Source: Cyanobacteria bacterium REEB459 (GTDB lineage Bacteria; Cyanobacteriota; Cyanobacteriia; Phormidesmidales; Phormidesmidaceae). Taken from it: a DNA stretch of 64,000 nt. The DNA lies in the NCBI GenBank assembly GCA_018970085.1, contig JAGWXD010000007.1:21715-85714 (forward strand), given 5' to 3'. The position numbers were made by a program, and so were the translations under genes. The notes beneath the pieces were generated by a model. That model did not search any database. It was given only the letters and a program-made list of their open reading frames with translations, and had not been told where the DNA came from. The stretch's first letter is position 1; each line of letters opens with the position of its first letter. Shown in pieces: positions 36,064 through 45,072 of the stretch.

Positions 36064-38300
36064 TGAATGCTTGATGTGCCCAGCAGGGCTTGAATTTCCG
36101 CCGCTGAAAGCTGGGCGAGCTGATCGACTAATTGCTCTACCCGATCATCCCGGGCAGCCTCGGCCAGGTCCTCCGGCCAAGTGCCGGCGGGTTGGGCCTG
36201 GGCTTTAGCCAGGTAGGTAGAGAGGGCCTCAATGGTGGGATATTCGTAGGCCAGGGTAGGAGACAGGGGGATGCCCAGGGAGGATTGCAAGGCCTCCGCT
36301 AGTTCCACCGCCTTGAGGGAATCTAACCCGTAGTCCGCTAACGGCCGCTGCACATCAATGGCGGTGGTCGGCAGTTGCAGGGTTTGGGCTAACCAATCTA
36401 CCATCCACCCCATCAGCCCTTGACGAGAGGGTTGGGGCTGGCTTGGGGCCGGGCCAGCCGGCTCGAGCGACTCTGGGGCTACCACTCCAGCCCCGCTATC
36501 GCCAGCCTGCCAGTGGTGTAGCACCTCCAGCTCACCGGCCAAAAAATCAGCCTTGCACTGATGGCGCTGAATTTTACCACTAGAGGTTTTGGCAATGGCG
36601 TTGGGCCGCAGCAGGGCGATCGCCCCAATCTGCACCTCGTGCTGCTCTGCCACCTGCCGCCGAATTGCGGCAAATACCGCGGCGCTATCCACGGTACGCA
36701 GGGCGCTACGCTCCAGCTCTTGCACAATCACCAGTTGTTCCTGGTGGTCCAGGTTCAGCGCAAAGGCTGCACAGGCCCCTGGCCGCAAGGCAGGATGAGC
36801 TTGTGCCACCGTGGCTTCGATATCTTGAGGGTAGTGATTGCGCCCCCGGATAATAATTAAATCCTTGAGCCGGCCCGTGACATAGAGGTTGCCCTGATGC
36901 AGAAAGCCCAGGTCACCGGTACGCAGAAAGGGTCCCCCTGACCCCTCTGCTAGTACCCCATGGAAACTGTCTTGGGTGGCAGACTGACGCTGCCAGTAGC
37001 CCTGGGCGATGCTGGGGGAGGGGCCTACCCAGATTTCTCCCACCCGGTGGGCGGGACAGGGGTGGTGAGTCTGGGGATCGACAATCCAAACCTGACCGGC
37101 AAGGGCCGGTTGACCACAGCTGACAACCTTGACCTGCCGGGCCGAAACCGCTGGGTCTAGATCGGGACTAGGCTGAGTCTGGCTGGGGGCATCGGCGGTA
37201 ACCACCACCACTTGATTTTGCTCCAGTTTGGAGGCCTCCAGGAGCAGATGGGTAGGTGCCTGTCCCGGAGCCATGCCCGTCACCATTAAGGTGGTTTCCG
37301 CCATTCCGTAGCAGGGGTAGAAAGCTTGTAGACGAAAGCCACTGGGGGCAAAGGCAGAGGCAAAGGCAGTGAGGGTGTCTTGGTGAATGGGCTCGGCTCC
37401 GGTAAAGGCCAACTGCCAACTACTCAGATCTAGAGCCTGGCGTTGGTCAGGGGTAGTTTTGTGGATACAGAGGTCGTAGGCAAAGTTGGGCCCACCGCTG
37501 GTGGTGGCTCGATAGTGGGCGATCGCCTCTAACCAGCGGAGCGGCCGTTGCAAAAAGCTGACCGGTGACATCAGGGTCATTTCAGCCCCTACATAGAGGG
37601 GTTGCAGGATCCCCCCCACCAGTCCCATATCGTGGTACGGCGGTAGCCAGCAAACTCCCCGGCTGCTAGGGGTATTCCCAAAACATCGACTGATTAAGTC
37701 TGAGTTGTGAAGCAGGTTGCCATGGCTAATCATGACGCCCTTAGGGGCGGCGGTGGAACCGGAGGTATATTGCAACAGGGCCAGGGTCTCTGCCGCCAGG
37801 GTAGGCGGTCGCCAATTAGCCCCCAGGGTGACCTCAATCCCGTCGGTATTGAGGCAGTAGAGGGGTTTTAATGGGGCTGACTGGGCCAGCTGACTGTGTA
37901 ACTTGGGGAAGCTGCTGCCATCGGTAAGGGCAACCCGGGCACCGGTATCGGTGACAATCGCCTCAATTCGCTGCACTGACCGATTGGGGCGGGGGGGATA
38001 GGCGGGTACGGCGATCGCCCCGGCGTAGAGGCAGCCAAAGAAAGCGGCAATATAGCTCAGCCCTGGGGCGTAGAGCAGCAACACGGGCTGTTGTTGACAG
38101 CCCAGGTCCTGCAGTAGAGCAGCGATCGCCTGAGCTTGCTGGTGCAGGTCCAGGTAGGTGCAGGTTTGCTCACAGGAGGGCATACCCTCGGGTAGAAACC
38201 GGTAGATCAGACGGTGGGGACTTTGTTCAGTCCTCCAGCTCAGCAGATCTACGAGGGTTTGAGGCGAATTGATAGATTGGGGCATCTCCTGATTGACCAT
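36054..38300 (-). CDS. Fatty acyl-AMP ligase with C-terminal acyl carrier protein (FAAL-ACP)
   Basis: A 748-residue loading protein. The adenylating domain (about 10-600) has LLQYTSGSTAAPKGVMISHG (A3 motif), CWLPPYHDMGLVGGIL, FYPCYGMAETTLMVTG and LRTGDLGFLHQGNLYVTGR, all FAAL-type; it activates free fatty acid as acyl-AMP and passes it to the ACP (about 630-700, Ser661 in DYGLDSL). The C-terminal tail LVDQLAQLSAAEIQALLG is a likely docking helix for the KS subunit. In single-chain Ols these domains are fused to the KS; here the stop (36054-36056) overlaps the next start, so the pathway is split but translationally coupled. First gene of the operon; ATG at 38300. Confidence 0.92.
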   Translation of the reverse strand: MVNQEMPQSINSPQTLVDLLSWRTEQSPHRLIYRFLPEGMPSCEQTCTYLDLHQQAQAIAALLQDLGCQQQPVLLLYAPGLSYIAAFFGCLYAGAIAVPAYPPRPNRSVQRIEAIVTDTGARVALTDGSSFPKLHSQLAQSAPLKPLYCLNTDGIEVTLGANWRPPTLAAETLALLQYTSGSTAAPKGVMISHGNLLHNSDLISRCFGNTPSSRGVCWLPPYHDMGLVGGILQPLYVGAEMTLMSPVSFLQRPLRWLEAIAHYRATTSGGPNFAYDLCIHKTTPDQRQALDLSSWQLAFTGAEPIHQDTLTAFASAFAPSGFRLQAFYPCYGMAETTLMVTGMAPGQAPTHLLLEASKLEQNQVVVVTADAPSQTQPSPDLDPAVSARQVKVVSCGQPALAGQVWIVDPQTHHPCPAHRVGEIWVGPSPSIAQGYWQRQSATQDSFHGVLAEGSGGPFLRTGDLGFLHQGNLYVTGRLKDLIIIRGRNHYPQDIEATVAQAHPALRPGACAAFALNLDHQEQLVIVQELERSALRTVDSAAVFAAIRRQVAEQHEVQIGAIALLRPNAIAKTSSGKIQRHQCKADFLAGELEVLHHWQAGDSGAGVVAPESLEPAGPAPSQPQPSRQGLMGWMVDWLAQTLQLPTTAIDVQRPLADYGLDSLKAVELAEALQSSLGIPLSPTLAYEYPTIEALSTYLAKAQAQPAGTWPEDLAEAARDDRVEQLVDQLAQLSAAEIQALLGTSSIQWN

Positions 38301-38679
38301 ACCTATAGCCTGACGAGAGTTGGCCTAAAGCCACTGAAAAAAGCCGACACTGGCCCAAAGCACCACTTACATAATAAGAAGTAAACCGGGAGCATTGATC
38401 TAAAGTACCAGTAGTGGGAAAGCATCGGCACCAGGGAATCGGGAATGGGTCGCAAAGTATAGTTGCAAACAGCTAGCCAGGGGTCGCCAAACGTACACAG
38501 GGATGATCTAGACCTTCAGGGCCGATGGTTCAACAGCGCCCCTGGGACTCTGGCAAAGCCTGGAAGAGTGGCCTGGTAGGGATATCAGATAGTAGCCAGG
38601 GCTTCTCAATAGGCTTTCTGCCGATTAATTGGGCTAAGCCCAGGACTGCACAGTAGTTCCTAGCGGTAGCCAGGGCTCC
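38301..38679. other. Spacer upstream of the olefin synthase operon
   Basis: No gene seen. It must contain the promoter of the minus-strand FAAL-ACP operon. A TTATTATG stretch on the minus strand near 38370-38378 could be a -10 region, but no convincing -35 is visible. A TAGCCAGGG(G/C) word recurs at about 38472, 38593 and 38668, too short to call a repeat family. Confidence 0.4.
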
Positions 38680-38862
38680 CTAACCCCGATTCAGCAGATT
38701 CTCCCATAAACTGGCTGATAACCACTCAGCCGGCTGCATGGAGAGGGGAGCTGGGACCATATCACCCCGAAAATCTAAAATTTGCACCAGCAGCAGATAG
38801 CCCAGAGCTAAGGCCAGGGAGATAACTCCGGTAATCAGCGCCACAAGTTTAGAGCGGTCCAT
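38680..38862 (-). CDS. Small membrane protein, conserved in cyanobacteria
   Basis: A 60-residue protein with one transmembrane helix (LVALITGVISLALALGYLLL, residues 6-25) followed by VQILDFRGDMVPAPL and an amphipathic tail ending ASLWENLLNRG. The ATG at 38862 (MDRSKLVALITG) is chosen over an upstream extension to 38910. Similar short proteins with the same LDFRG(D/E)MVPAP stretch occur in other cyanobacteria, as far as I recall, without known function. It stands alone on the minus strand between the Ols operon and a lone ABC ATPase. Confidence 0.7.
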   Translation of the reverse strand: MDRSKLVALITGVISLALALGYLLLVQILDFRGDMVPAPLSMQPAEWLSASLWENLLNRG

Positions 38863-39034
38863 AGGATGTTCAGGGGTGGAGGAGGTCGAAAAGACCAGGG
38901 AACAGATCAACAGGTGATTAGCCTACTTTTAGATTCTACCCTGGTCGGCTGACAGACCACCGTTCTAGGAGGCGGGTCAGGATTAGTTGACGTAACCCCG
39001 GAGCTTTGCCTAGGCTAGGAAGACCACAATGTTG

Positions 39035-39062
39035 CTTTAGACCTTAGTTACTTTAGACCTTA
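39035..39062. repeat. Tandem repeat just before the ABC ATPase start
   Basis: CTTTAGACCTTA occurs twice with a 16-nt period (39035-39046 and 39051-39062), ending 9 nt before the ATG at 39072, where a ribosome binding site would be expected. No Shine-Dalgarno sequence is visible there. Confidence 0.85.
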
Positions 39063-39071
39063 CCGCTGACG

Positions 39072-40052
39072 ATGGGGCAGGTATTACTCACTCCACTATC
39101 CCCAAGCTCTCCAGGCTCAGACTGGGCTGTGCAAACCACCGACCTGGGCAAGGTGTATCGCAGCGGTTTTTGGCTGAACCAGCGGGTTATGGCCTTGCAA
39201 CCCTGTAGCTTAAGGGTGGGTACTGGCGAAACCTTTGGGCTTTTGGGGCCTAACGGAGCCGGTAAAACTACCCTGCTAAAAATCTTGCTGGGCATCATTC
39301 GTCCCAGCTGTGGCAGCGGCACTGTGCTGGGCCATGCTATCGGCGATCGCGCCATCAAACACCGGTTGGGGTATTTGCCCGAACAGCCCAACTTCTACGA
39401 CTTTCTGACCGGGTGGGAATTTTTGCGCTATGCCGCCGGGTTATGTGGCCTCGACCCCGCTCGTCAGCCTGGACGGATGCGTGAACTATTCGATCTAGTC
39501 GGGCTGTCCCAGGCCCAGATGCAAAAAAAACAACTACGTCAGTACTCAAAGGGGATGTTGCAGCGCATTGGTATTGCCCAGGCGCTAATCAATGACCCTG
39601 ACCTGGTGTTTTTAGATGAACCCATGGGAGGGCTAGACCCGATTGGACGATTTCAGGTCCGGGAAATTATTCTGGCCTTGAAACAACAGGGCAAAACTAT
39701 TTTCTTTAACAGTCATATATTGGCTGATGTAGAGGTTATTTGCGATCGCATTGCCATTCTCAACCAGGGCGAATTAGTTTGCATTGGTCGGCTTGAGGAC
39801 CTGCTAGGCAGTGCCGATCGCTACGTTGCCAGAGGACAGGGAGGAACAGCGGATGACCTGAAGGCCTGGTTGGAGCCTCTACGGCTGGAGGGCGATCGCT
39901 GGCAGGGCACCCTCAAGGGTGATCCCTACAGCTTTGTTCAGCATCTGGCGACCCAGGGAGTGCAACTAACCAGCCTGCAGCAGGCTCGCCCCACGCTGGA
40001 GGCATTCTTCATCGAGCAAATCGATCCACCAGGGTACCTTGACCGATCTTAG
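39072..40052 (+). CDS. ABC transporter ATP-binding protein (ABC-2 type)
   Basis: A 326-residue single ATPase subunit. Walker A GPNGAGKTT, signature YSKGMLQRIG (the SKG variant typical of ABC-2/NatA-like and CcmA-like ATPases), Walker B LVFLDEPMGGLDP and a switch histidine in FNSHIL are all present. A C-terminal domain of about 100 residues (after IAILNQGELVCIG) resembles DUF4162-type tails. No permease gene is adjacent: the neighbour cobQ is convergent, 18 nt away, and the upstream gene is on the opposite strand, so the membrane partner is encoded elsewhere. Substrate unknown. Confidence 0.88.
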   Translation: MGQVLLTPLSPSSPGSDWAVQTTDLGKVYRSGFWLNQRVMALQPCSLRVGTGETFGLLGPNGAGKTTLLKILLGIIRPSCGSGTVLGHAIGDRAIKHRLGYLPEQPNFYDFLTGWEFLRYAAGLCGLDPARQPGRMRELFDLVGLSQAQMQKKQLRQYSKGMLQRIGIAQALINDPDLVFLDEPMGGLDPIGRFQVREIILALKQQGKTIFFNSHILADVEVICDRIAILNQGELVCIGRLEDLLGSADRYVARGQGGTADDLKAWLEPLRLEGDRWQGTLKGDPYSFVQHLATQGVQLTSLQQARPTLEAFFIEQIDPPGYLDRS

Positions 40053-40070
40053 GGATGGCCAATCGATGGG

Positions 40071-41567
40071 TCAGGAGGTCCCCAACAGGGGAGCCAGGTT
40101 GAGATGGGCCCCCACCTCATCGGCCAGGGAATTGAGCAGAGCTTCCCGCTGTTCGCGGTAGTTCGGAATACCAGTCGGCAAGGACCCCAGGCCCCGCTGC
40201 TGCCGTAGGCGATTGAGCCAGGCCCGTCGCCAGGGACCATTGTCAAAAATGCCATGCAGATAGGTACCCCAGAGGGACTGGGTGCTATCAACCACCCCTA
40301 AACTACGATCTTCAAACAGAAACTCAAACTTGCCTCCAGTTTGGGCCTCGGCCTCAGAAAGCACTAACTGGGTACGACCCTGGTGCAACTCATAGCCCGA
40401 CACCGGCAGTCCATCCTGGGGATAGTAGGAACTCACAGTTCGCTGGCGAGCAATCTTTTGTCGGGTAATGACCGTTCGCATGGGGAATAAATTCATCGCG
40501 GGGAAGCGACCTTCCTGCCCTTCAATGCCTTCTGGGTCGGCCAAAAACTCTCCCATCATTTGAAAACCTCCGCAGATGCCCATAACAGTGCCGCCAGCGG
40601 CAACATAATTACGAATCGCCTCCGCCATGCCACTGCGTTGCAAAACCAGCAAATCGGTGATGGTGGTTTTGCTGCCTGGAATCACTACCGCATCAGGATA
40701 CCCCAGGTCTTCCTTAGGATTTACATACACCACCCGCACATTGGGCTCTGCCTCCAGGGGATCAAAGTCTGTAAAGTTAGAGATGCGGGGCAGTCGAATC
40801 ACGGCGATGGTAATGTCGGTGTGCCGTTGACTGCGGGACTGACGATCAGTCAAACTAAGGGAGTCTTCGGCCGGCAGGGCCTGGGTTAGCCAGGGCACTA
40901 CCCCCAGCACCGGTAGCCCGGTGCGCTCCGTTAACCAGGCCAACCCTGGTTCCAGCACCTCGACTTGACCACGAAACTTGTTGATAATGATTCCTTTCAT
41001 CAAGGTTCGCTCTTCTGGGCTCATCAGCTCCAGGGTGCCGACGATGTGGGCAAACACTCCACCGCGCTCGATGTCTGCCACCAGCACAGTGGCAGCCTGT
41101 AGTTGTTGAGCCACGCGCATATTGGCCAGGTCGCGATGTTTGAGGTTGATCTCAACCGGACTCCCAGCCCCTTCGCAGACCAGTAGATCATACTCCTGAC
41201 TAAGGCGACCGAGGCTTTCTTGAATGGCTTGCCAGCCCTGATCGAAAAAGGTTTCGTAGTAGGCAGTCGAGTTCAGGGTGGCGACTGCCTTGCCTTGAAG
41301 AATGACCTGGGAGGTCATATCGCCCTGGGGTTTGAGCAAAATTGGATTCATATCTGTCTGGGGAGAGACCCCCGCTGCCCAGGCTTGCACCGCCTGAGCG
41401 TAACCAATTTCTCCGCCATTGGCGGTGACGTAGGCGTTAAGGGCCATATTCTGCCCCTTAAAGGGAGCCACCCGCCAGTCCCGACGGCTCAATAATCGAC
41501 ACAGGGCAGTAGTAATCAGAGATTTACCGACATGGGAGGCGGTTCCCACTACCATGATTGCTCTCAT
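40071..41567 (-). CDS. cobQ: Cobyric acid synthase
   Basis: A 498-residue glutamine-dependent amidotransferase that amidates four side chains of adenosylcobyrinic acid a,c-diamide in B12 (here probably pseudocobalamin) synthesis. The N-terminal synthetase domain has VVGTASHVGKSLITTALCR, FKGQNMALNAYVTANGGEIG and CEGAGSPVEINL; the C-terminal class I glutaminase-like domain has VMGICGGFQMMGEFL with the nucleophile cysteine and GTYLHGIFDN with its histidine. ATG at 41567, after GAGAGG. No cobalamin riboswitch was recognised upstream (41568-41701). No other cobalamin gene is nearby. Confidence 0.95.
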   Translation of the reverse strand: MRAIMVVGTASHVGKSLITTALCRLLSRRDWRVAPFKGQNMALNAYVTANGGEIGYAQAVQAWAAGVSPQTDMNPILLKPQGDMTSQVILQGKAVATLNSTAYYETFFDQGWQAIQESLGRLSQEYDLLVCEGAGSPVEINLKHRDLANMRVAQQLQAATVLVADIERGGVFAHIVGTLELMSPEERTLMKGIIINKFRGQVEVLEPGLAWLTERTGLPVLGVVPWLTQALPAEDSLSLTDRQSRSQRHTDITIAVIRLPRISNFTDFDPLEAEPNVRVVYVNPKEDLGYPDAVVIPGSKTTITDLLVLQRSGMAEAIRNYVAAGGTVMGICGGFQMMGEFLADPEGIEGQEGRFPAMNLFPMRTVITRQKIARQRTVSSYYPQDGLPVSGYELHQGRTQLVLSEAEAQTGGKFEFLFEDRSLGVVDSTQSLWGTYLHGIFDNGPWRRAWLNRLRQQRGLGSLPTGIPNYREQREALLNSLADEVGAHLNLAPLLGTS

Positions 41568-41701
41568 GGAACCTCTCGAGAAAAGAACAGGGATGGCGTC
41601 GTCAACGGTAGACTAGTGAGGCATATCGCCGCCGACTGGCTGGGTAGACGCCTAGGCAGAATTCACTATACAGAATGTCCTGAAAATGCTAGCTGCTGCC
41701 G

Positions 41702-42124
41702 CTAGCTCTGTAACCATCCCGGTAATCGGAACCACCGGCACCATGCATTATATAGTCGATCTCGCAGGCGCGGATGGAATTGGCTGGCAGATAGCCTCTC
41801 TAAGTTATCGGCTACTTGACGACCCAAGGGGGTCAACCTGAAACCGTCGGTTAACCCCTGGCCGTCTACTTCTCGCCTCAAGAGGCCAACCGCAATCAAC
41901 CACAGAAGTTCTGCTTCGGCCCTCAATTCCGAGAGCGATCGCCGGGTATACCCCCGCCTGACTCCCTCCTGGTCACAGATCTGGCGTAATAGCACATGTC
42001 CCGATCGCATCGCCAGCAGCACCTCTAACCGTAGAGGAGAACAGCGAAAAGCCCGTTCTGCTCGCTGTAAAGACTGGGGAAAATAGTAGCTGGTGATCGA
42101 GGCAGAGGAGGTTACTCGGGTCAT
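41702..42124 (-). CDS. Npun_F0494-type cyanobacterial protein of unknown function
   Basis: A 140-residue protein, Arg- and Leu-rich, with YFPQSLQRAERAFRCSPLRL near the N-terminus, RRGYTRRSLSELRAEAELLW in the middle and LLRREVDGQGLTDGFRLTPL. The pattern resembles the Npun_F0494 family of cyanobacteria, and the middle has the character of a winged-helix DNA-binding protein; both statements rest on memory and motif reading. The ATG at 42124 (MTRVTSSAS) is preferred over an extension to 42220 that would cross an 11-bp tandem duplication. Co-oriented with cobQ, 134 nt upstream of it. Confidence 0.7.
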   Translation of the reverse strand: MTRVTSSASITSYYFPQSLQRAERAFRCSPLRLEVLLAMRSGHVLLRQICDQEGVRRGYTRRSLSELRAEAELLWLIAVGLLRREVDGQGLTDGFRLTPLGRQVADNLERLSASQFHPRLRDRLYNAWCRWFRLPGWLQS

Positions 42125-42208
42125 AGCATCGGACCGGCATAGCAAAACGATATGGTTACTATTGTAGGGTGGGGTCCTTCGGCCTATCAAGGTTAAACCC
42201 ATCAAGTT

Positions 42209-42230
42209 CAAGTGATCCACAAGTGATCCA
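42209..42230. repeat. Perfect 11-bp tandem duplication
   Basis: CAAGTGATCCA twice head to tail in the divergent spacer between the Npun_F0494-type gene and the SIMPL gene. Confidence 0.85.
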
Positions 42231-42359
42231 ATAGCTGGTACCAGGGTCTACAGGCAAGCCCGTCGGTGGTCTTGAGAATGCCGCTCCGCCCTGCCCCAGG
42301 GCCAACGATATTTCGCTAAGATAACATCAGAGAAATTTATTGTCAGCCCCCGAACCGTC

Positions 42360-43106
42360 ATGCCATCTGCTACCGATAAGTCCTTTCCCCAACTTTTTGC
42401 TGGACTATTAACCCTGTCAGCGGCTCTGGTGATCAGTTCCCTGGTGGCAGCTACTGCTCTCCGTGACTTTAAACACGCTAGCGATGTGCTGGTGGTAACC
42501 GGGTCGGCCAAGCGCGCCATTCGCTCAGATTACATCATCTGGCAATTTTCAGTGTCAAGTCAGCGCCCCACTGCCCAAGCGGCCTATCAAGATCTGCAAA
42601 GTCAGAGTGAGCGGGTTCAAGCCTACTTAAAAGGCCAAAAGGTGCCTGAGCAGGTCTTGAATATCGGTGCTATCACCACCGAATCCATCCCGGCGGTAGA
42701 TGCCAATGGTCGAGAAACTGGACAAACCCTGGCCTACCGTTTGAGTCAGAAGTTTGAAATTCGCTCTGAAGATATTGACCGCTATACCCGACTGTCTCAA
42801 CAAGCGTCTGAATTAATTAACCAAGGAATTAACTTAGTGGCCCAACCACCCCAGTACCTCTACACCAAACTTAGCCAGGTGCGAGTAGAGATGATGGCAG
42901 AGGCAACAGAAGACGCCAAGGCCAGGGCTAGCGCGATCGCAAAGAGCAGCGGCGATCGGGTAGGTTCGGTACGCAGCGCCCAGGCTGGAGTCTTTCAGAT
43001 CACCCCACGCAATTCCACCGATGTCAGCGACTACGGTATCTACGACACTACATCTATCGACAAAGATATCACCGCCGTCTTGTCAATCACCTTTAGTATG
43101 CGCTAG
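42360..43106 (+). CDS. SIMPL domain (DUF541) protein, membrane-anchored
   Basis: A 248-residue protein with an N-terminal membrane anchor or uncleaved signal (LFAGLLTLSAALVISSLVAA, residues 12-31) and a SIMPL/DUF541 periplasmic domain: VVTGSAKRAIRSDYIIWQFS, QSERVQAYLKGQKVPEQVL, YRLSQKFEIRSEDIDRYTRL and AKARASAIAKSSGDRVGSVR. The family, related to BP26/OMP28, has no agreed function. ATG at 42360. Monocistronic as far as can be seen. Confidence 0.82.
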   Translation: MPSATDKSFPQLFAGLLTLSAALVISSLVAATALRDFKHASDVLVVTGSAKRAIRSDYIIWQFSVSSQRPTAQAAYQDLQSQSERVQAYLKGQKVPEQVLNIGAITTESIPAVDANGRETGQTLAYRLSQKFEIRSEDIDRYTRLSQQASELINQGINLVAQPPQYLYTKLSQVRVEMMAEATEDAKARASAIAKSSGDRVGSVRSAQAGVFQITPRNSTDVSDYGIYDTTSIDKDITAVLSITFSMR

Positions 43107-43252
43107 CAGATCCAAGCCCTACCGCCAACTCGTGCTGAGCCCCTTCACCCTGGCTGAGCCGGCCGGTAACAGGTACAGTAATAGATAGTATTTTGTATTT
43201 CAGCCAGAACCTCTAGGATCTTTAATCCCAGAACACGGCGGGTCGTTATTCT

Positions 43253-43849
43253 ATGCACCAGTTTCGCGCCAGTCAAAACCTGAATCTACGGGTACCCCAC
43301 GAAGCCCTGCCAATTGAACACTATCTACGCCAGCCCCAACGATTAGTAGAGGCTATTACCGATCCTAATTACATAGAACAACTGGAGGCAGGTATCTACC
43401 GTCTCAGCTTACGACCCATCCAGTTTCTCGGTTTGAGTGTAGAACCTACCGCCGATCTGGAGGTATGGGTTTTAGCCGATGGCACCCTGTGTCTACGATC
43501 GGTCAACTGTGAAGTACGGGGTCCAGCCTACTTAAACTATCTCAATCAATCCTTCACCATGGTCTTAACAGGCAGTCTGCGACCTCAGCGCCATCTACCC
43601 TACACCGAACTCCAAGGGCAGGCAGACCTGATGGTACAGCTTGAACTCCCCTCGGCTCTAATCATGCCTACTGCAATTATAGATAGGGCAGGGGGTAAGC
43701 TTCTGGGCGGAATCCTGGCTTCGATTAAAAACCGCCTAGAACGGCAACTGGTGAATGATTATCGTTCCTGGGTGGTTCAGAGTGCTAGTGCGGCAGCTTG
43801 TTTAGATTCCGGTAAGGCAACTAAGCCACATCAGACTGTAATCCCATAA
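43253..43849 (+). CDS. DUF1997 family protein
   Basis: A 198-residue soluble protein conserved in cyanobacteria and plants. It has the family's lipid-transfer-like beta-rich pattern: LPIEHYLRQPQRLVEAITDP, YRLSLRPIQFLGLSVEPTAD, LEVWVLADGTLCLRSVNCEV and LELPSALIMPTAIIDRAGGK. Function is not established. ATG at 43253. Its stop lies only 2 nt from the stop of the convergent SpoIID-type gene, with no room for a terminator between them. Confidence 0.78.
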   Translation: MHQFRASQNLNLRVPHEALPIEHYLRQPQRLVEAITDPNYIEQLEAGIYRLSLRPIQFLGLSVEPTADLEVWVLADGTLCLRSVNCEVRGPAYLNYLNQSFTMVLTGSLRPQRHLPYTELQGQADLMVQLELPSALIMPTAIIDRAGGKLLGGILASIKNRLERQLVNDYRSWVVQSASAAACLDSGKATKPHQTVIP

Positions 43850-43851
43850 GG

Positions 43852-45072
43852 CTAGTGGACCACCAAGCGAGATAAGCTTGTACCAGGATAATAGTTACCC
43901 AAAATATCGGTATAGCGATAGCCGCGAGTCGCCAGATCCATGGCACCAGACTGACTCATACCGTTACCGTTGTGAACAGCATCAACAATAGTATCGGAAG
44001 CAGCGTAAAGAGACTCCACAATGCCACCTCTGTAGCTAATAAATTCTCCTGTAGTGGCTACCACAGCAGCCTGGGTAGTGTTAGTCTCCTTAGCAATGCC
44101 CAGATACGCTTGATAGCGTTGAGTGTTATCGAGATCGTAGGGACGACTGGCGTTACGAACGTGGTGCACCAGAGCGTAGGAACGGGCAGCTACAGCCTGT
44201 GCTTTGAGAGCTTCTAAGGGCCAGTGGGCATACATTTCACTACCAACCACACTACTCAAGTAGTCACCCAGAAGTACAAAATTAATAGCTGTCAGGCCAC
44301 GATCAGAAGCCATGATTAACACCCGACCCCGATACCATCGGTCATTAACGTATACGTATCCACCCCGACCCGGCTCAATCCAGGCGCTATTGCTAAGCTG
44401 GCAATTGTCCATCACCATGCCACCGCGGTTGGAAGATACCACAAAACTACTTTGGGCCTTGAGATTACAGTAGGTCTGGCCATTCAAGTCGGTTAGATGG
44501 CTGTTGGTCGAACTGGCAATTTCCAGACTTGCGGTAGGAGCCGTCAGGGCTACACGCATTTCCAGCAGGGTGTCAATCGCCTTAGCTTGACTGCCCCGGC
44601 TAGCAATCGGGGGTTGATTCACTACATGGCCAGCCTGGCTAGCCCCAGGCTGGGATAGGGAGGACTGGCCTGACAATCTGGATGCCTGGTCTGACCCATC
44701 GCCATCAGTAGCCTGCGGAGTTTGCCCAACAGGGGAGTCCGGGGAAAGGTTAGGGGAGGACGGTTGCAGCAAAAATCGTTGAGCCTGCTCAAGATTCACC
44801 AGGGATTGCCGAACCGGACCGGTGGTTTTCCACAGAAAAGAGTCGAGCAGGGCAGGATTACTAATTCTGGACCAACTCGAGAGGGAGAAAGCCGATAAAC
44901 AGGTCAGAACTAACCCCGAAGAAGCTAATCCACCTAGCAATTTCCATTTTAGGGGTAGCTGTCGAGAACTATCAGGTGATAATAACTGGCGAAAGGGTAA
45001 GGGTTTAAGCTTAATAACTTCAGATTGGGGTGGTTTTAGCTTGGGCAGTGTGGCCTTAATTAAAGTCTTCAT
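43852..45072 (-). CDS. SpoIID/LytB domain protein
   Basis: About 406 residues. After a basic, proline-containing N-terminus comes one transmembrane helix (LLGGLASSGLVLTCLSAFSL), a low-complexity Q/S/P-rich linker, a central domain with NGQTYCNLKAQSSFVVSSNR, and the SpoIID/LytB domain: VNDRWYRGRVLIMASDRGLT, VVGSEMYAHWPLEALKAQAV followed by AARSYAL, and NGNGMSQSGAMDLATRGYRY. SpoIID of Bacillus is a lytic transglycosylase acting on denuded glycan; cyanobacterial homologues are extracytoplasmic, probably acting on peptidoglycan. The ATG at 45072 is used; a TTG 19 codons upstream is possible, and neither has a good Shine-Dalgarno sequence. Confidence 0.85.
   Translation of the reverse strand: MKTLIKATLPKLKPPQSEVIKLKPLPFRQLLSPDSSRQLPLKWKLLGGLASSGLVLTCLSAFSLSSWSRISNPALLDSFLWKTTGPVRQSLVNLEQAQRFLLQPSSPNLSPDSPVGQTPQATDGDGSDQASRLSGQSSLSQPGASQAGHVVNQPPIASRGSQAKAIDTLLEMRVALTAPTASLEIASSTNSHLTDLNGQTYCNLKAQSSFVVSSNRGGMVMDNCQLSNSAWIEPGRGGYVYVNDRWYRGRVLIMASDRGLTAINFVLLGDYLSSVVGSEMYAHWPLEALKAQAVAARSYALVHHVRNASRPYDLDNTQRYQAYLGIAKETNTTQAAVVATTGEFISYRGGIVESLYAASDTIVDAVHNGNGMSQSGAMDLATRGYRYTDILGNYYPGTSLSRLVVH

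Noticed and set aside
41568..41701. Possible cobalamin riboswitch before cobQ
   Set aside because: The spacer is short and no B12-box-like or other conserved riboswitch core was seen.
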